Of a DNA stretch of 64,000 bases, positions 33,340 through 41,663 are shown piece after piece. The position numbers and the translations under genes were made by a program. Numbering within the stretch: position 1 is the stretch's first letter; the number at the start of each line of letters is the position of its first letter. The notes under the pieces were generated by a model. That model was given only the letters and a program-made list of their open reading frames with translations. It had not been told where the DNA came from and did not search any database. The stretch lies in NCBI RefSeq assembly GCF_900091615.1, contig NZ_FMIA01000002.1, positions 4,092,001-4,156,000 of the forward strand, read 5' to 3'. This stretch comes from Micromonospora yangpuensis (GTDB lineage: Bacteria; Actinomycetota; Actinomycetes; Mycobacteriales; Micromonosporaceae).

Positions 33340-36335
33340 ATGGACGACCAAGGGGTTGCCATGCCGATCTTCGCAGGGAGAACGCCTCCCGCCCCACGGG
33401 CGTGCCCCCGGCACCCGGGCGGCCCGCCGCAGCGACCGCACCGGACCGTCGCCGCAGCACGGCGCTGGCCACCGCAGTGACCGTCGCGGCCCTCGGGCTG
33501 CCCGGTCCCCTCGCCGGACCCGCGACGGCGGCGGCGCAGCAGCCCGCACCGCCCCCGAACGGTACGACCCTCTGGTACGACAGGCCCGCCACCGACTGGG
33601 AGTCACAGTCCCTGCCCATCGGCAACGGAGCCCTCGGGGCCTCGGTCTTCGGCGGGGTCGAGACCGAACAGCTCCAGTTCAACGAGAAGTCACTGTGGAC
33701 CGGTGGCCCCGGTTCGCCCGGCTACAACTTCGGGGACTGGACCACTGCCCGGCCGGGGGCGCTCGACGAGGTCCAACAACGGATCGCGACCGACAAACGC
33801 GTGGACCCCTCCTGGGTGGCAGGCAAGCTCGGCCAGCCCAAGAGCGGGTTCGGCGCCTACCAGACCTTCGGCGACGTACGCCTGTCGTTCCTGCGTCCGC
33901 CGGCCAACTACACCGACTACCGCCGGCAGCTCGACATCTCCGACGCCACCGCCGGCGTCTCGTACACCGCCGACGGGGTCCGGTACACCCGCGAGTACTT
34001 CACCTCCGCCCCCGACAATGTCCTGGTCGCCCGGCTCACGGCGGACCGGCCCGGCAGGATCGGGTTCACGGCGTCGATCACCACGGCGTCCAACCGGTCA
34101 CGGAACCTCACCGCCGCCAACGGGCGGATCACGCTCAGCGGCCGGCTCAACGACAACGGCATGCGTTTCGAGTCGCAGCTGCAGGTGATCAACACCGGTG
34201 GCACCCGGGTGGACAACAGCGACGGCACCGTCACCGTCGAGGGAGCGGACTCCGTCACGCTGCTCCTCGCCGCCGGCACCGACTACGCCGACGACTACCC
34301 GACCTACCGGGGCGACGACCCGCACGCGGCCGTGACCCGGCGGGTCGACACGGCGGCGGCCAAGCCGCACCAGGCGTTGCGGGCCGCACACGTGCGCGAC
34401 TACCAGCGGCTGTTCCAGCGTCTCAGGCTGGACGTCGGCCAGCGGATGCCGGCCATTCCCACCGACGAGCTACTGACCAGCTACCGCAGGGGACAGACGG
34501 ACCCGGCGGCCAGCAGGGCCCTCGAAGTGCTCTTCTTCCAGTACGGCCGATACCTGCTCGTCTCGTCCTCACGGACCGGCTCGCTGCCGGCGAACCTGCA
34601 GGGGGTCTGGAACAACTCGACCAGCCCGCCGTGGTCCGCGGACTACCACGTGAACATCAACTTCCAGATGAACTACTGGCCCGCCGAGACGACGAACCTC
34701 TCCGAGACGGCCCTGCCGCTCTTCGACTACGTCGACGGCATGGTCGAGCCCGGCCGGGTCACCGCGAAGAAGATCCACGACAACCGCGGCTGGGTGGTGC
34801 ACAACGAGACGAACCCGTTCGGTTTCACCGGTGTGCACAACTACCCCTCCGCCTTCTGGATGCCGGAGGCGGGAGCGTGGCTGGCACAGCACTACTACGA
34901 GCACTACCGGTTCACCCGCGACGACAGGTTCCTGCGCGAGCGGGCGTACCCGCTGATGAAGGAGCTGACGCAGTTCTGGCTCGACGAGCTGGTCGTCGAC
35001 CCACGCGACGGCAAGCTCGTGGTGACCCCCAGCTACTCGCCCGAGCACGGGGACTTCTCCGCCGGCGCGGCGATGTCCCAGCAGGTCGTGTGGGACCTGT
35101 TGACCAACGTGTCGGAGGCGGCCGGGGAGGTCGGTGACGGCGACGCCGAGTTCCGCGCGCAGGTCGCGGCCACGCTGGCCACGCTCGACCCGGGGACCCG
35201 GATCGGCTCGTGGGGGCAGTTGCAGGAGTGGAAGGAGGACTGGGACAGCAGAGACGACACGCACCGGCACGTGTCGCACCTGTTCGGCCTCTTCCCCGGC
35301 CGGCAGATCTCCCCGCTGACCACGCCCGGGTACGCGGAGGCGGCGAAGGTCTCGTTGACCGCGCGCGGTGACGGCGGCACCGGCTGGAGCAAGGCGTGGA
35401 AGATCAACTTCTGGGCCCGGCTGCTCGACGGCAACCACTCCCACAAGATGCTCTCCGAGCTACTCAAGACCAGCACCCTCGACAACCTCTGGGACAACCA
35501 CCCGCCGTTCCAGATCGACGGCAACTTCGGGGCCACCGCCGGCGTGGCGGAGATGCTGCTGCAGAGCCAGACGGGCGTCATCGACGTGCTGCCCGCGCTC
35601 CCCGACGTCTGGGCCGACGGCTCGGTCAGCGGCCTGCGGGCCCGCGGCGACGTCACGGTCGGCACCGAGTGGAGCGGTCGCACCGCGACCCGGATCACCC
35701 TGGATCCCGGCCGCACCGGACCGCTCCGGGTGCGCAGCGCCCTGTTCGGCGGCCGCTTCCAGGTCACCGACGCCACCACCGGCCGCCGGGTCGACGTCGC
35801 CCGCGACGGGCAGGAGATCCGCTTCACCGGGGTCGCCGGCCACCGGTACGTGGCGGAGTCACTCGCCCAGGTGGCGATGCGGATGCCGGCCACCGCAGCG
35901 CCGGGCAAGCCGTTCCCGCTCGAGGTGACCGTCTCGGCCAAGGCCACGACGCTGCCGGCCGGCACGCTGACGCCGCACCTGCCCGGTGGCTGGACCTACG
36001 AACCCACCGCCACCGACGTGCGACCGATCCGACCCGGACGGTCCCGGACCTACACGTTCCAGGTCACGCCCGTCCTCGGTGCCGAGAAGCTCCAGGCGGT
36101 ACGGGTCGCGCTGACCGGGGACGACTGGCGGGTGGAGTCCTTCGGCCGGCTGACGGTGGAGACAGCCGCGCCGTGTGCGGTACCCGCTCCCGCAGCTCCC
36201 GTCCTCGCCTGGGATCCCCGGTCCGGCTCCACCGTCGAGGACTCGTCCCCCCACGACCGGGACGCGACGATCGTCGGCACCCCCCACGTACGACAAGAGC
36301 GCGCCGACCTGGGACGGGCTCACCCTCGACGGTGA
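33336..36335 (+). CDS. Secreted GH95 alpha-L-fucosidase, C-terminus frameshifted
   Basis: A 999-residue glycoside hydrolase of family GH95, which removes alpha-1,2-linked L-fucose (some members act on L-galactose). An Arg-rich signal region (DRRRSTALATAVTVAALG, about 45-62) precedes a Pro-rich start. The N-terminal domain opens with LPIGNGALGASVFGG and LQFNEKSLWTGGPG. The catalytic (alpha/alpha)6 barrel has NLQGVWNN, HVNINFQMNYWP (about 437), SYSPEHG (about 565) and QIDGNFGATAG (about 725). A beta-sandwich follows. The last about 15 residues after IVGTP are out of frame (six-C run at 36281-36286), and a broken LamG domain continues in the next frame. The start choice at 33336 is uncertain. 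Confidence 0.9.
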   Translation: MNGRPRGCHADLRRENASRPTGVPPAPGRPAAATAPDRRRSTALATAVTVAALGLPGPLAGPATAAAQQPAPPPNGTTLWYDRPATDWESQSLPIGNGALGASVFGGVETEQLQFNEKSLWTGGPGSPGYNFGDWTTARPGALDEVQQRIATDKRVDPSWVAGKLGQPKSGFGAYQTFGDVRLSFLRPPANYTDYRRQLDISDATAGVSYTADGVRYTREYFTSAPDNVLVARLTADRPGRIGFTASITTASNRSRNLTAANGRITLSGRLNDNGMRFESQLQVINTGGTRVDNSDGTVTVEGADSVTLLLAAGTDYADDYPTYRGDDPHAAVTRRVDTAAAKPHQALRAAHVRDYQRLFQRLRLDVGQRMPAIPTDELLTSYRRGQTDPAASRALEVLFFQYGRYLLVSSSRTGSLPANLQGVWNNSTSPPWSADYHVNINFQMNYWPAETTNLSETALPLFDYVDGMVEPGRVTAKKIHDNRGWVVHNETNPFGFTGVHNYPSAFWMPEAGAWLAQHYYEHYRFTRDDRFLRERAYPLMKELTQFWLDELVVDPRDGKLVVTPSYSPEHGDFSAGAAMSQQVVWDLLTNVSEAAGEVGDGDAEFRAQVAATLATLDPGTRIGSWGQLQEWKEDWDSRDDTHRHVSHLFGLFPGRQISPLTTPGYAEAAKVSLTARGDGGTGWSKAWKINFWARLLDGNHSHKMLSELLKTSTLDNLWDNHPPFQIDGNFGATAGVAEMLLQSQTGVIDVLPALPDVWADGSVSGLRARGDVTVGTEWSGRTATRITLDPGRTGPLRVRSALFGGRFQVTDATTGRRVDVARDGQEIRFTGVAGHRYVAESLAQVAMRMPATAAPGKPFPLEVTVSAKATTLPAGTLTPHLPGGWTYEPTATDVRPIRPGRSRTYTFQVTPVLGAEKLQAVRVALTGDDWRVESFGRLTVETAAPCAVPAPAAPVLAWDPRSGSTVEDSSPHDRDATIVGTPHVRQERADLGRAHPRR

Positions 36336-36537
36336 GACCTACCTGCGTACCGCCCCCACCTCGCTGGGCTTCCTCCGGGAGGCCAGCTTCGCCGCCGACC
36401 AGGACGGCGGACAGCGGTTGACCGGAGGGGTCGACCGGGTGGCGGTCTTCGCCCGCGCCCTGACCCCGACCGAGGTCACCACCTGGCAGTCCCGGGCGGC
36501 CAGAGTTTCGGGTTCGCCGCTGTCGGCCCGGGCGTAG
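36289..36537 (+). pseudogene. Out-of-frame, internally deleted LamG-type domain of the fucosidase
   Basis: If one base is removed from the six-C run, the reading continues TYDKSAPTWDGLTLDGETYL, then RTAPTSLGFLREASFA and QRLTGGVDRVAVFARALTPTEV. These are the first and last strands of a LamG/concanavalin domain. The middle of the domain, usually about 90 residues, is absent between LREASFA and ADQDGG. Two lesions together indicate decay of the binding domain rather than a single sequencing error. Confidence 0.65.
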
Positions 36538-36693
36538 GGCTGCAGGCAGCCGCAGGAACCACATGCACCGTCGCACCCGACGTGGTCGAGGTGCAGCATC
36601 ATCGTCTGGCCCATCTCGGCCTCGTTGTCCTCATCATGGGCCAGAGCCGTGGCACCCGGTCGGATAACCTGTCTAGCGAGGTTCGGAGGTTAC
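36538..36693. other. Short gap upstream of CGNR gene
   Basis: No gene is supported. A minus-strand frame reading MLHLDHVGCDGACGSCGC has coding-like look but would run into the fucosidase tail. The last 40 bases hold the ribosome-binding site of the CGNR gene. Confidence 0.4.
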
Positions 36694-37143
36694 ATGGACG
36701 AGGAACTACTTCTTACCCTGCTCAACAGCACGCCCGTGATCGATGGCACCCGCACCGACATCCTCGACCTCGACGTCGACGACCCGGCAGTCCTGCGGGC
36801 CGGTCGCGACCTCCTGCAAGCCGTCGTCCGCGGGAACGAGCCACCCACGGCTCTGGCGCCGCTGCTGCACGGCGTGACGTCACACCCGTCCATCGACGAG
36901 GACGGCCACCTGCTCTGGACGACCGACGCCCACGGCGCTCAGAGCATCCTGCTGCGGGCCATCACCGCCTGGGACGAGTTACAGCGCACCCGCCCCGATC
37001 GGCTCCGCCCGTGCGCCAACCACGAGTGCGCGCTGTTCCTGCTGGACCGCAGCAAGTCCAACAGCGCCCGATGGTGTTCCATGGCCACCTGCGGCAACAA
37101 GCTGAAAGCCCGCCGCCATTACCAACGAACCCGACGAGGCTGA
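36694..37143 (+). CDS. CGNR zinc-finger/ABATE-domain protein
   Basis: A 149-residue protein of the CGNR family of stress-related transcription regulators. The N-terminal ABATE region is followed by a C-terminal zinc finger at about 107-143 (RPCANHECALFLLDRSKSN, then CSMATCGNKLKARRHY), in which CGN-K replaces the usual CGNR. GGAGG sits five bases before the ATG. Family members are usually single-gene regulators of unknown targets. Confidence 0.85.
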   Translation: MDEELLLTLLNSTPVIDGTRTDILDLDVDDPAVLRAGRDLLQAVVRGNEPPTALAPLLHGVTSHPSIDEDGHLLWTTDAHGAQSILLRAITAWDELQRTRPDRLRPCANHECALFLLDRSKSNSARWCSMATCGNKLKARRHYQRTRRG

Positions 37144-37176
37144 CCGCCTCCCCGTGTTCGTCCGGCCTCGACCGGG

Positions 37177-38049
37177 TCAGCGTCGAGGCAGCCCGGCCAG
37201 GAACTCCCGGATCAGCCGGGACACCTCGTCGAGGTTGGTCTCGAGCAGGAAGTGCCCGCCGCCCGGCACCAGGTGGATCTTCGCGTCCGGGAGGTCGTCG
37301 GCGAACGCGCGGGCGCCGGCCGGGCCGAAGATCTCGTCGCCCTCACCCCAGACGGCCAGCAGCGGCGGCTGGTGGGCGCGGAAGTACTCGTGCAGCTTGG
37401 GATAGAGCGGCAGGTTGCTCGCATAGTCGTAGAACAGGTCGAGCTGCACGGCGTCGTTGCCCGGCCGTGACACCAGGGCGAAGTCGTGCCACCACACGGT
37501 CGGGTCGACCAGCGTCGGGTCGGCCACACCGTGCACGTACTGCCAGCGGATCGCCTCGAGCGACATCGCATGGCTCATCCCGGCCTCGGTCTTCTCGTTG
37601 CGGTCGCGGTGGAACTCCCAGACGCCGTCCCAGAACGACGGCACGAACCCGGCCTCGTAGCCGTTGCCGTTCTGGGTGACGATTCCGGTGATGGCCGAGG
37701 GGTTGTTCAGGGCCAGCCGCCAGCCGATCGGGGCACCGTAGTCCTGCACGTAGATCGCGTACCGCTCCACCCTCAGCTGGGCCAGCAGCCTGTTTGTGAG
37801 GTCGGCGAGCGCGTCGAAGGTGTAGGTGAACTGCTCCACCGAGGGGGCGTCGGAGAGCCCGAAGCCGAGGTGGTCGGGCGCGATCACGTGGAAGTCCCCG
37901 GCCAGCCGTGGGATCAGCTCGCGGAACATGAACGAACTGGTCGGGTAGCCGTGCAGGAGCACGATCGTGGGCTTGGACGCCTCGCCGGCCTCACGGTAGA
38001 AGAGCCGGTGCCCGTCGACTGTCGCGAACCGATGGTGGACCATCGCCAT
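37177..38049 (-). CDS. Alpha/beta hydrolase, haloalkane dehalogenase/epoxide hydrolase-like
   Basis: A 290-residue alpha/beta hydrolase with an aspartate nucleophile in VQDYGAPIG (Asp about 103). It has the oxyanion motif HGYPTSS, the acid in GEGDEIFG and the catalytic His in GGGHFLLE (about 266). Nucleophilic Asp separates it from esterases and puts it with haloalkane dehalogenases and epoxide hydrolases. The halide-binding Trp after the Asp is not present (YG follows), so an epoxide hydrolase or other function is as likely. AAGGGGG precedes the ATG. Confidence 0.85.
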   Translation of the reverse strand: MAMVHHRFATVDGHRLFYREAGEASKPTIVLLHGYPTSSFMFRELIPRLAGDFHVIAPDHLGFGLSDAPSVEQFTYTFDALADLTNRLLAQLRVERYAIYVQDYGAPIGWRLALNNPSAITGIVTQNGNGYEAGFVPSFWDGVWEFHRDRNEKTEAGMSHAMSLEAIRWQYVHGVADPTLVDPTVWWHDFALVSRPGNDAVQLDLFYDYASNLPLYPKLHEYFRAHQPPLLAVWGEGDEIFGPAGARAFADDLPDAKIHLVPGGGHFLLETNLDEVSRLIREFLAGLPRR

Positions 38050-38163
38050 AACCCCCTTGATTGTTTTTGGTAGTTAGAGCATGTCACCGTCTCCTGCAAC
38101 CCGTCAACTCGGTTTCGGGGGTTAGATGAACAGAGAGCAACGTCGCACGTCGCTGACCGCCGC

Positions 38164-38340
38164 CGCTACCACCGGCACCAATCAGCCTCGTAGTGCACGT
38201 CGACCGCGTCGGGGTGTCCCTTGGAGAACACCACCTTCGCAGCCGCCGGCGCGGCGGTCGGCGCCTGCACCGTGCCGGCGACCACCACCGCCCCGGCGGC
38301 CATCAGGCCCGCGAGACCGCGAACCCCTCCCTGCCGCTCT
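38164..38340 (-). pseudogene. Fragment of a choice-of-anchor-M-type surface protein gene
   Basis: Read leftward, the frame GVRGLAGLMAAGAVVVAGTV continues QAPTAAPAAAKVVFSKGHPDAVDVHYE and then meets a stop. This is a signal peptide followed by the opening (KGH-D-x-x-VHYE) of the TIGR03769-type anchored surface proteins that accompany Zur-regulated zinc ABC transporters in actinobacteria. There is no good start codon and the remaining several hundred codons are absent. It follows the zinc-free S14 gene on the same strand, so it is a fossil of the zinc-limitation operon. Confidence 0.5.
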
Positions 38341-38392
38341 CAATCTCCCCTTTCGCCCCGCGCGCCCACGGGCGTTGGCGCCTGCGGTGCGA

Positions 38393-38698
38393 TCACCAGG
38401 ACGCCTTGCGCACTCCGGGCATGTCGCCGCGCAGGGCCAGTTCGCGGAACCGCACCCGGGACAGCCCGAAGCGGGTCAGCATCCCGCGTGGGCGGCCGTC
38501 GGTCTGGTCGCGTGAGCGCAGCCGCACCGGGCTGGAGTCGCGCGGTAGCCGGCTGAGCCGGCGGACCGCCTCGGCGCGTACGTCCGGGTCGGTGTCGGGG
38601 TGGGCGACCACCCGCTTCAGCTCCACCCGCGCCCCGGCGTGCCGGGCCACCAGTTCCTCGCGGCGCGCCTGCCGGTTGACCAGACTCTTCTTGGCCAT
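38393..38698 (-). CDS. rpsN: Ribosomal protein S14, zinc-independent long form
   Basis: A 101-residue uS14 of the long, cysteine-free type ([16 protein letters not shown], then RDSSPVRLRSRDQTDGRPRG and LSRVRFRELA). It lacks the CxxC-CxxC zinc site of the short form, so it can replace the zinc-containing protein when zinc is scarce. It is joined to rpmG by a one-base overlap (TGATG). Confidence 0.96.
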   Translation of the reverse strand: MAKKSLVNRQARREELVARHAGARVELKRVVAHPDTDPDVRAEAVRRLSRLPRDSSPVRLRSRDQTDGRPRGMLTRFGLSRVRFRELALRGDMPGVRKASW

Positions 38699-38865
38699 CA
38701 GCGGGCCTCCTTGAACTCGACGTGCCGACGCACGATCGGGTCGTACTTGCGCAGCACCAGCCGGTCCGGGTCGTTGCGGCGGTTCTTGCGGGTCACGTAC
38801 GTGTAGCCGGTGCCGGCGGTGCTGCGCAGCCGCACGATCGGCCGCACATCGGTCTGGCGGGCCAT
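38698..38865 (-). CDS. rpmG: Ribosomal protein L33, zinc-independent form
   Basis: A 55-residue bL33 ([20 protein letters not shown], then [23 protein letters not shown]) without any cysteine. It is translationally coupled to rpmB and rpsN by TGATG junctions. Confidence 0.95.
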   Translation of the reverse strand: MARQTDVRPIVRLRSTAGTGYTYVTRKNRRNDPDRLVLRKYDPIVRRHVEFKEAR

Positions 38866-39101
38866 CAGATCTTCACCCCCCGGTTACGCAGTTCGGCGAC
38901 GACCTTCTCAATGCCCTTGCGGTCCACGGTCTTCAGCGCCTTGGCGGTCAGGGTGAGACTCACCCACCGTCGTTCCGACGGCAGCCAGTAGCGGTGGTTC
39001 TGCAGGTTCGGGTTCCACCGGCGGCGGGTGCGCCGATGGGAGTGGGACACGGCGTTGCCGAAGCTCGGCTCCGCCCCGGTGACGTCACAACGTCTGGACA
39101 T
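38865..39101 (-). CDS. rpmB: Ribosomal protein L28, zinc-independent form
   Basis: A 78-residue bL28 ([34 protein letters not shown]). It has one cysteine instead of the four of the zinc-binding form. It is the first gene of the leftward Zur-type operon, with a Zur box 33 bases upstream. Confidence 0.95.
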   Translation of the reverse strand: MSRRCDVTGAEPSFGNAVSHSHRRTRRRWNPNLQNHRYWLPSERRWVSLTLTAKALKTVDRKGIEKVVAELRNRGVKI

Positions 39102-39133
39102 GGTGATCGCTCCTTACCCAGGTGCCACGATAA

Positions 39134-39148
39134 CGACAATCGTTTTCA
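39134..39148. promoter_or_regulatory. Zur box for rpmB-rpmG-rpsN
   Basis: CGACAATCGTTTTCA differs by one base from the second copy at 39315. Both match the actinobacterial Zur palindrome type TGAAAACGATTNTCA on the opposite strand. Distance to the rpmB start is 33 bases. Confidence 0.8.
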
Positions 39149-39314
39149 GTTTTACATCAACCGTTCGACCGGATCCACCCAGGGGCCCAGCAGGGACACC
39201 TGCGCGGGGGTCGGCGGCCAGCCGGGCCGCGACCCCCGTCGCGCGTCGGCGGTGGCAGCGCCGGCCGATCCGGTGGCACCCCTGCCCGCTTCGACCGCTC
39301 GCACGTGCCTATAA
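39149..39314. other. Spacer between the two Zur boxes
   Basis: This 166-base stretch contains no supported gene; it should hold the promoters of the divergent zinc-limitation operons. Confidence 0.4.
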
Positions 39315-39329
39315 TGACAATCGTTTTCA
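39315..39329. promoter_or_regulatory. Zur box for the CobW-like gene and L31
   Basis: TGACAATCGTTTTCA, flanked by TATAA on the left. It lies 20 bases upstream of the ATG at 39350, with GGGAGGA in between as ribosome-binding site. Confidence 0.85.
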
Positions 39330-39349
39330 AGTAGCCCGGGAGGAATCCG

Positions 39350-40654
39350 ATGTCGTCGTCACCTCAGGCCCCGCCCCATGCCGTGACCGTCGATGCCGAC
39401 ACCCGACCGTCACTGACCGTGCTGTCCGGGTTCTGGCCGGCGGCCACCCTCGCCGTCGCCCGCACGTTGCTCGCCGCCGATCCGTCGCTGCTGCTGGTGC
39501 GGCACGACCTCAGCGGGATCCGGCAGGGTGTGGTCCGGCGGGTGGTCCGTTGCGGCGTCGGCATCATCGAGGACGAGCAGGTCGAGCTGCGGCACGGCTG
39601 CGCCTCCTGCACCCTGCGCGAGGACGTGCTGCCCACCCTCGTCCGGTTCACCCGCAGTCATCCCGGCCAGGACCTGGTGTTGATGCTGCCCGAGGTGGTG
39701 GAGCCGGAGGCGGTCGCCGCCGCCTGCGCCCACTGCCTCGTCGACGGCGCCCCGATCACCGATCTCATCCGGATCGACTCGTACGTGACCGTCCTCGACG
39801 CCGAACACCTGCTCGACGGCCTGGCCAGCACCGACGACCTCACCACCCTGGGCATCCACGCCGCCGACGACGACCACCGCGCGCTCGCCGACGTCGTCGT
39901 CCGGCAGATCGAGTACGCCGACACCCTGGTGCTCTGGGGACAGTCCCGCGACGGCGCCTTCGACACCAGCAGGATGGCGGTCCTGTTGCAGCGGATGGCA
40001 CCGTGGGCGACACACCTGCGCGTCGACGATCCGGTCGATGCCGGCACGTTGACCCGACAGCTGCGCCACACCCACCGGCACCGGTCGGGGACCCCCGGAA
40101 CGCTCGCCCGCGGCCTGCAGGGCTACACCCTCGGGGCGCACGAACCGGAGCCCGACTGCGGCGTCGTCTCCGCCGTCCTCCGCGCCCGCCGGCCGTTCCA
40201 CCCGCAGCGTCTGCACGACGTCCTCGAAGAGGTCAACGCCGAGGTCATCCGCTCCCGGGGGCACCTCTGGCTGGCCAGCCAGCCCGACACGGTGGTGGCC
40301 TGGGAGTTCGCCGGCGGTGGTCTGACGATGGGATCCCTGGGGCACTGGCTGGTGAGCCTGCCCGCCGACCGCTGGGAACACGTCGAGGACCAGCGCCGCC
40401 TCGCCGCCGCCCTGGAGTGGGATCCGTACTACGGCGACCGCCACCAGCACCTGGTCTTCATCGGCCTCGACCTCGACCCCGTCGAGCTGCACCGCGCCCT
40501 CGCCGGCTGCCTGCTCACCGACGCCGAACTCGCCGACGGCGAAGACACCTGGCGCAGCTACCCCGACCCGTTCGCCGGCTGCTTCCCCCTCGGGGCGGAG
40601 GAGCTGACCGACACCGACACCGACACCGACACCGAAGGAGCGCAGCGCGCATGA
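39350..40654 (+). CDS. CobW-family metal-chaperone-like protein with degenerate GTPase motifs
   Basis: A 434-residue protein aligned with the CobW/ZNG1/YciC family, whose members insert metal into client proteins using GTP. The framing strand LTVLSGF is kept, but the P-loop GAGKT is replaced by WPAATLA. The G3 position reads LPEVVEPE and the G4 position [10 protein letters not shown], so GTP binding seems lost. The metal motif is CASC (canonical CxCC) in [12 protein letters not shown], and the CobW C-terminal domain ([20 protein letters not shown]) is intact. The C-terminus ends in a Thr-Asp repeat. Zur-box control and the coupled L31 gene (ATGA) put it in the zinc-limitation response. Confidence 0.85.
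   Translation: MSSSPQAPPHAVTVDADTRPSLTVLSGFWPAATLAVARTLLAADPSLLLVRHDLSGIRQGVVRRVVRCGVGIIEDEQVELRHGCASCTLREDVLPTLVRFTRSHPGQDLVLMLPEVVEPEAVAAACAHCLVDGAPITDLIRIDSYVTVLDAEHLLDGLASTDDLTTLGIHAADDDHRALADVVVRQIEYADTLVLWGQSRDGAFDTSRMAVLLQRMAPWATHLRVDDPVDAGTLTRQLRHTHRHRSGTPGTLARGLQGYTLGAHEPEPDCGVVSAVLRARRPFHPQRLHDVLEEVNAEVIRSRGHLWLASQPDTVVAWEFAGGGLTMGSLGHWLVSLPADRWEHVEDQRRLAAALEWDPYYGDRHQHLVFIGLDLDPVELHRALAGCLLTDAELADGEDTWRSYPDPFAGCFPLGAEELTDTDTDTDTEGAQRA
40607..40635 (+). repeat. Hexanucleotide ACCGAC microsatellite in the CobW-like gene
   Basis: Four full and one partial copies of ACCGAC encode alternating Thr-Asp near the C-terminus. Unit length six keeps the frame, so slippage would change only the length of the acidic tail. 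Confidence 0.85.
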
Positions 40655-40944
40655 AGCCCGGCATCCATCCCGAGTACCGCCCTGTCGTCTACCGCGACAA
40701 GGGCGCCGACTTCGCCTTCCTCACCCGCTCCACCGCCACCAGCGACCAGACCATCGACTGGACCGACGGCAACACCTACCCCGTCATCGACGTCCAGATC
40801 TCCTCCGCCAGCCACCCCTTCTGGACCGGCAGACAACGCCTGCTCGACACCGCCGGCCGCGTCGAGAAGTTCCGCGCCAAGTACGCCCGCCGCGAACCCC
40901 AGGGCGAACGAGCGCCGACGCGCCGGTCGACGGGACCGAACTGA
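40651..40944 (+). CDS. rpmE2: Ribosomal protein L31, type B (zinc-independent)
   Basis: A 97-residue bL31 of the long, cysteine-free type B ([20 protein letters not shown], then [23 protein letters not shown]). The last about 15 residues are a basic extension ([12 protein letters not shown]). GAAGGAG precedes the ATG, which overlaps the CobW-like gene stop (ATGA). Confidence 0.96.
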   Translation: MKPGIHPEYRPVVYRDKGADFAFLTRSTATSDQTIDWTDGNTYPVIDVQISSASHPFWTGRQRLLDTAGRVEKFRAKYARREPQGERAPTRRSTGPN

Positions 40945-41262
40945 CGCCGCCGCCGGCCACCACTATCGAAACCAGGCCGCGAAGCCTCGAATTCCGCAAT
41001 TTCGCGATTTCAGTCGCCACCCGGTCACGCGTTGCGGAAGATAGGCAACACTAACAAAGGTTAGGCTTACTTGTTCGGATTCCCCGAAAGAGTAACCGCT
41101 GCGCATCGTGCCGGCTCTTTCGCCACTTTTTGCTATCGTCACGTCGTTGGCAATGTATTGTTTGACGCCGTGGGCACAGGGGTTCACCTCCCCTCGCCCA
41201 GGCAAGAAAGGAACGACCGACCCGCACGGCGGATCTACCCGCCGCGACAGCATGGAGGCGCC
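40945..41262. other. Gap between L31 and DUF1540 genes
   Basis: This 318-base gap is A/T-richer than its surroundings and contains the iron box at 41056-41074 and a long leader before the DUF1540 gene. No other coding signal is seen. Confidence 0.4.
41056..41074. promoter_or_regulatory. Iron box upstream of DUF1540 gene
   Basis: AAAGGTTAGGCTTACTTGT matches the iron-box consensus at 13 of 19 positions, with the central GGTTAGGCT intact. It lies about 190 bases upstream of the gene, so a leader is expected. Confidence 0.6.
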
Positions 41263-41559
41263 ATGAAGACCTTGTTGCAGTCACCGCCTGTCCGCGAGTG
41301 CACCGCGACCGCATGCAGTTTCAACGACAACGGCTGCCACGCCCCGGCGATCACAGTAGCCGCGGCGGGCTCGGCCGCCTCCTGTGCGACCTTCGTCGAG
41401 TCGTCGGTGCAGGGCGGCATCGCCGAGGTGACCGGATCCGTAGGCGCGTGCGCGCGATCCGAGTGCGTCCACAACACCAACCTCGCCTGCACCGCCGAGT
41501 CCATCACCGTCGGCCCGAGCGCCACGGCCAGCGACTGCCTCACCTACCAGCCCGCCTGA
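41263..41559 (+). CDS. Small cysteine-rich protein with two DUF1540 repeats
   Basis: A 98-residue protein made of two similar modules: ECTATACSFNDNGCHAPAIT-V...ASCATF and ACARSECVHNTNLACTAESI...SDCLTY, each with four cysteines. DUF1540 modules are small putative metal-binding units of unknown function. GGAGGC precedes the ATG. No signal peptide is visible. With an iron box upstream, it could store or buffer metal under iron limitation; that is inference. Confidence 0.85.
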   Translation: MKTLLQSPPVRECTATACSFNDNGCHAPAITVAAAGSAASCATFVESSVQGGIAEVTGSVGACARSECVHNTNLACTAESITVGPSATASDCLTYQPA

Positions 41560-41588
41560 CCTGGCCGGCCGGACCGTCGACGATTTGG

Positions 41589-41607
41589 CAAGGTAAGGCT
41601 TACCTAC
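41589..41607. promoter_or_regulatory. Iron box upstream of second DUF2470 gene
   Basis: CAAGGTAAGGCTTACCTAC has clear dyad symmetry (AGGTAAG-CTTACCT) and fits the iron-box consensus. It lies 56 bases upstream of the ATG at 41664. Confidence 0.75.
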
Positions 41608-41663
41608 TACTGTCAGACCCCTGGGCCGAACTGGCCCGTACCTCCATGGCCGAGGGGACTGAC

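Noticed and set aside
36339..36614. Cysteine-rich minus-strand frame MGQTMMLHLDHVGCDGACG
   Set aside because: It runs antisense into the decayed LamG sequence and has no ribosome-binding site; probably chance or a fragment.
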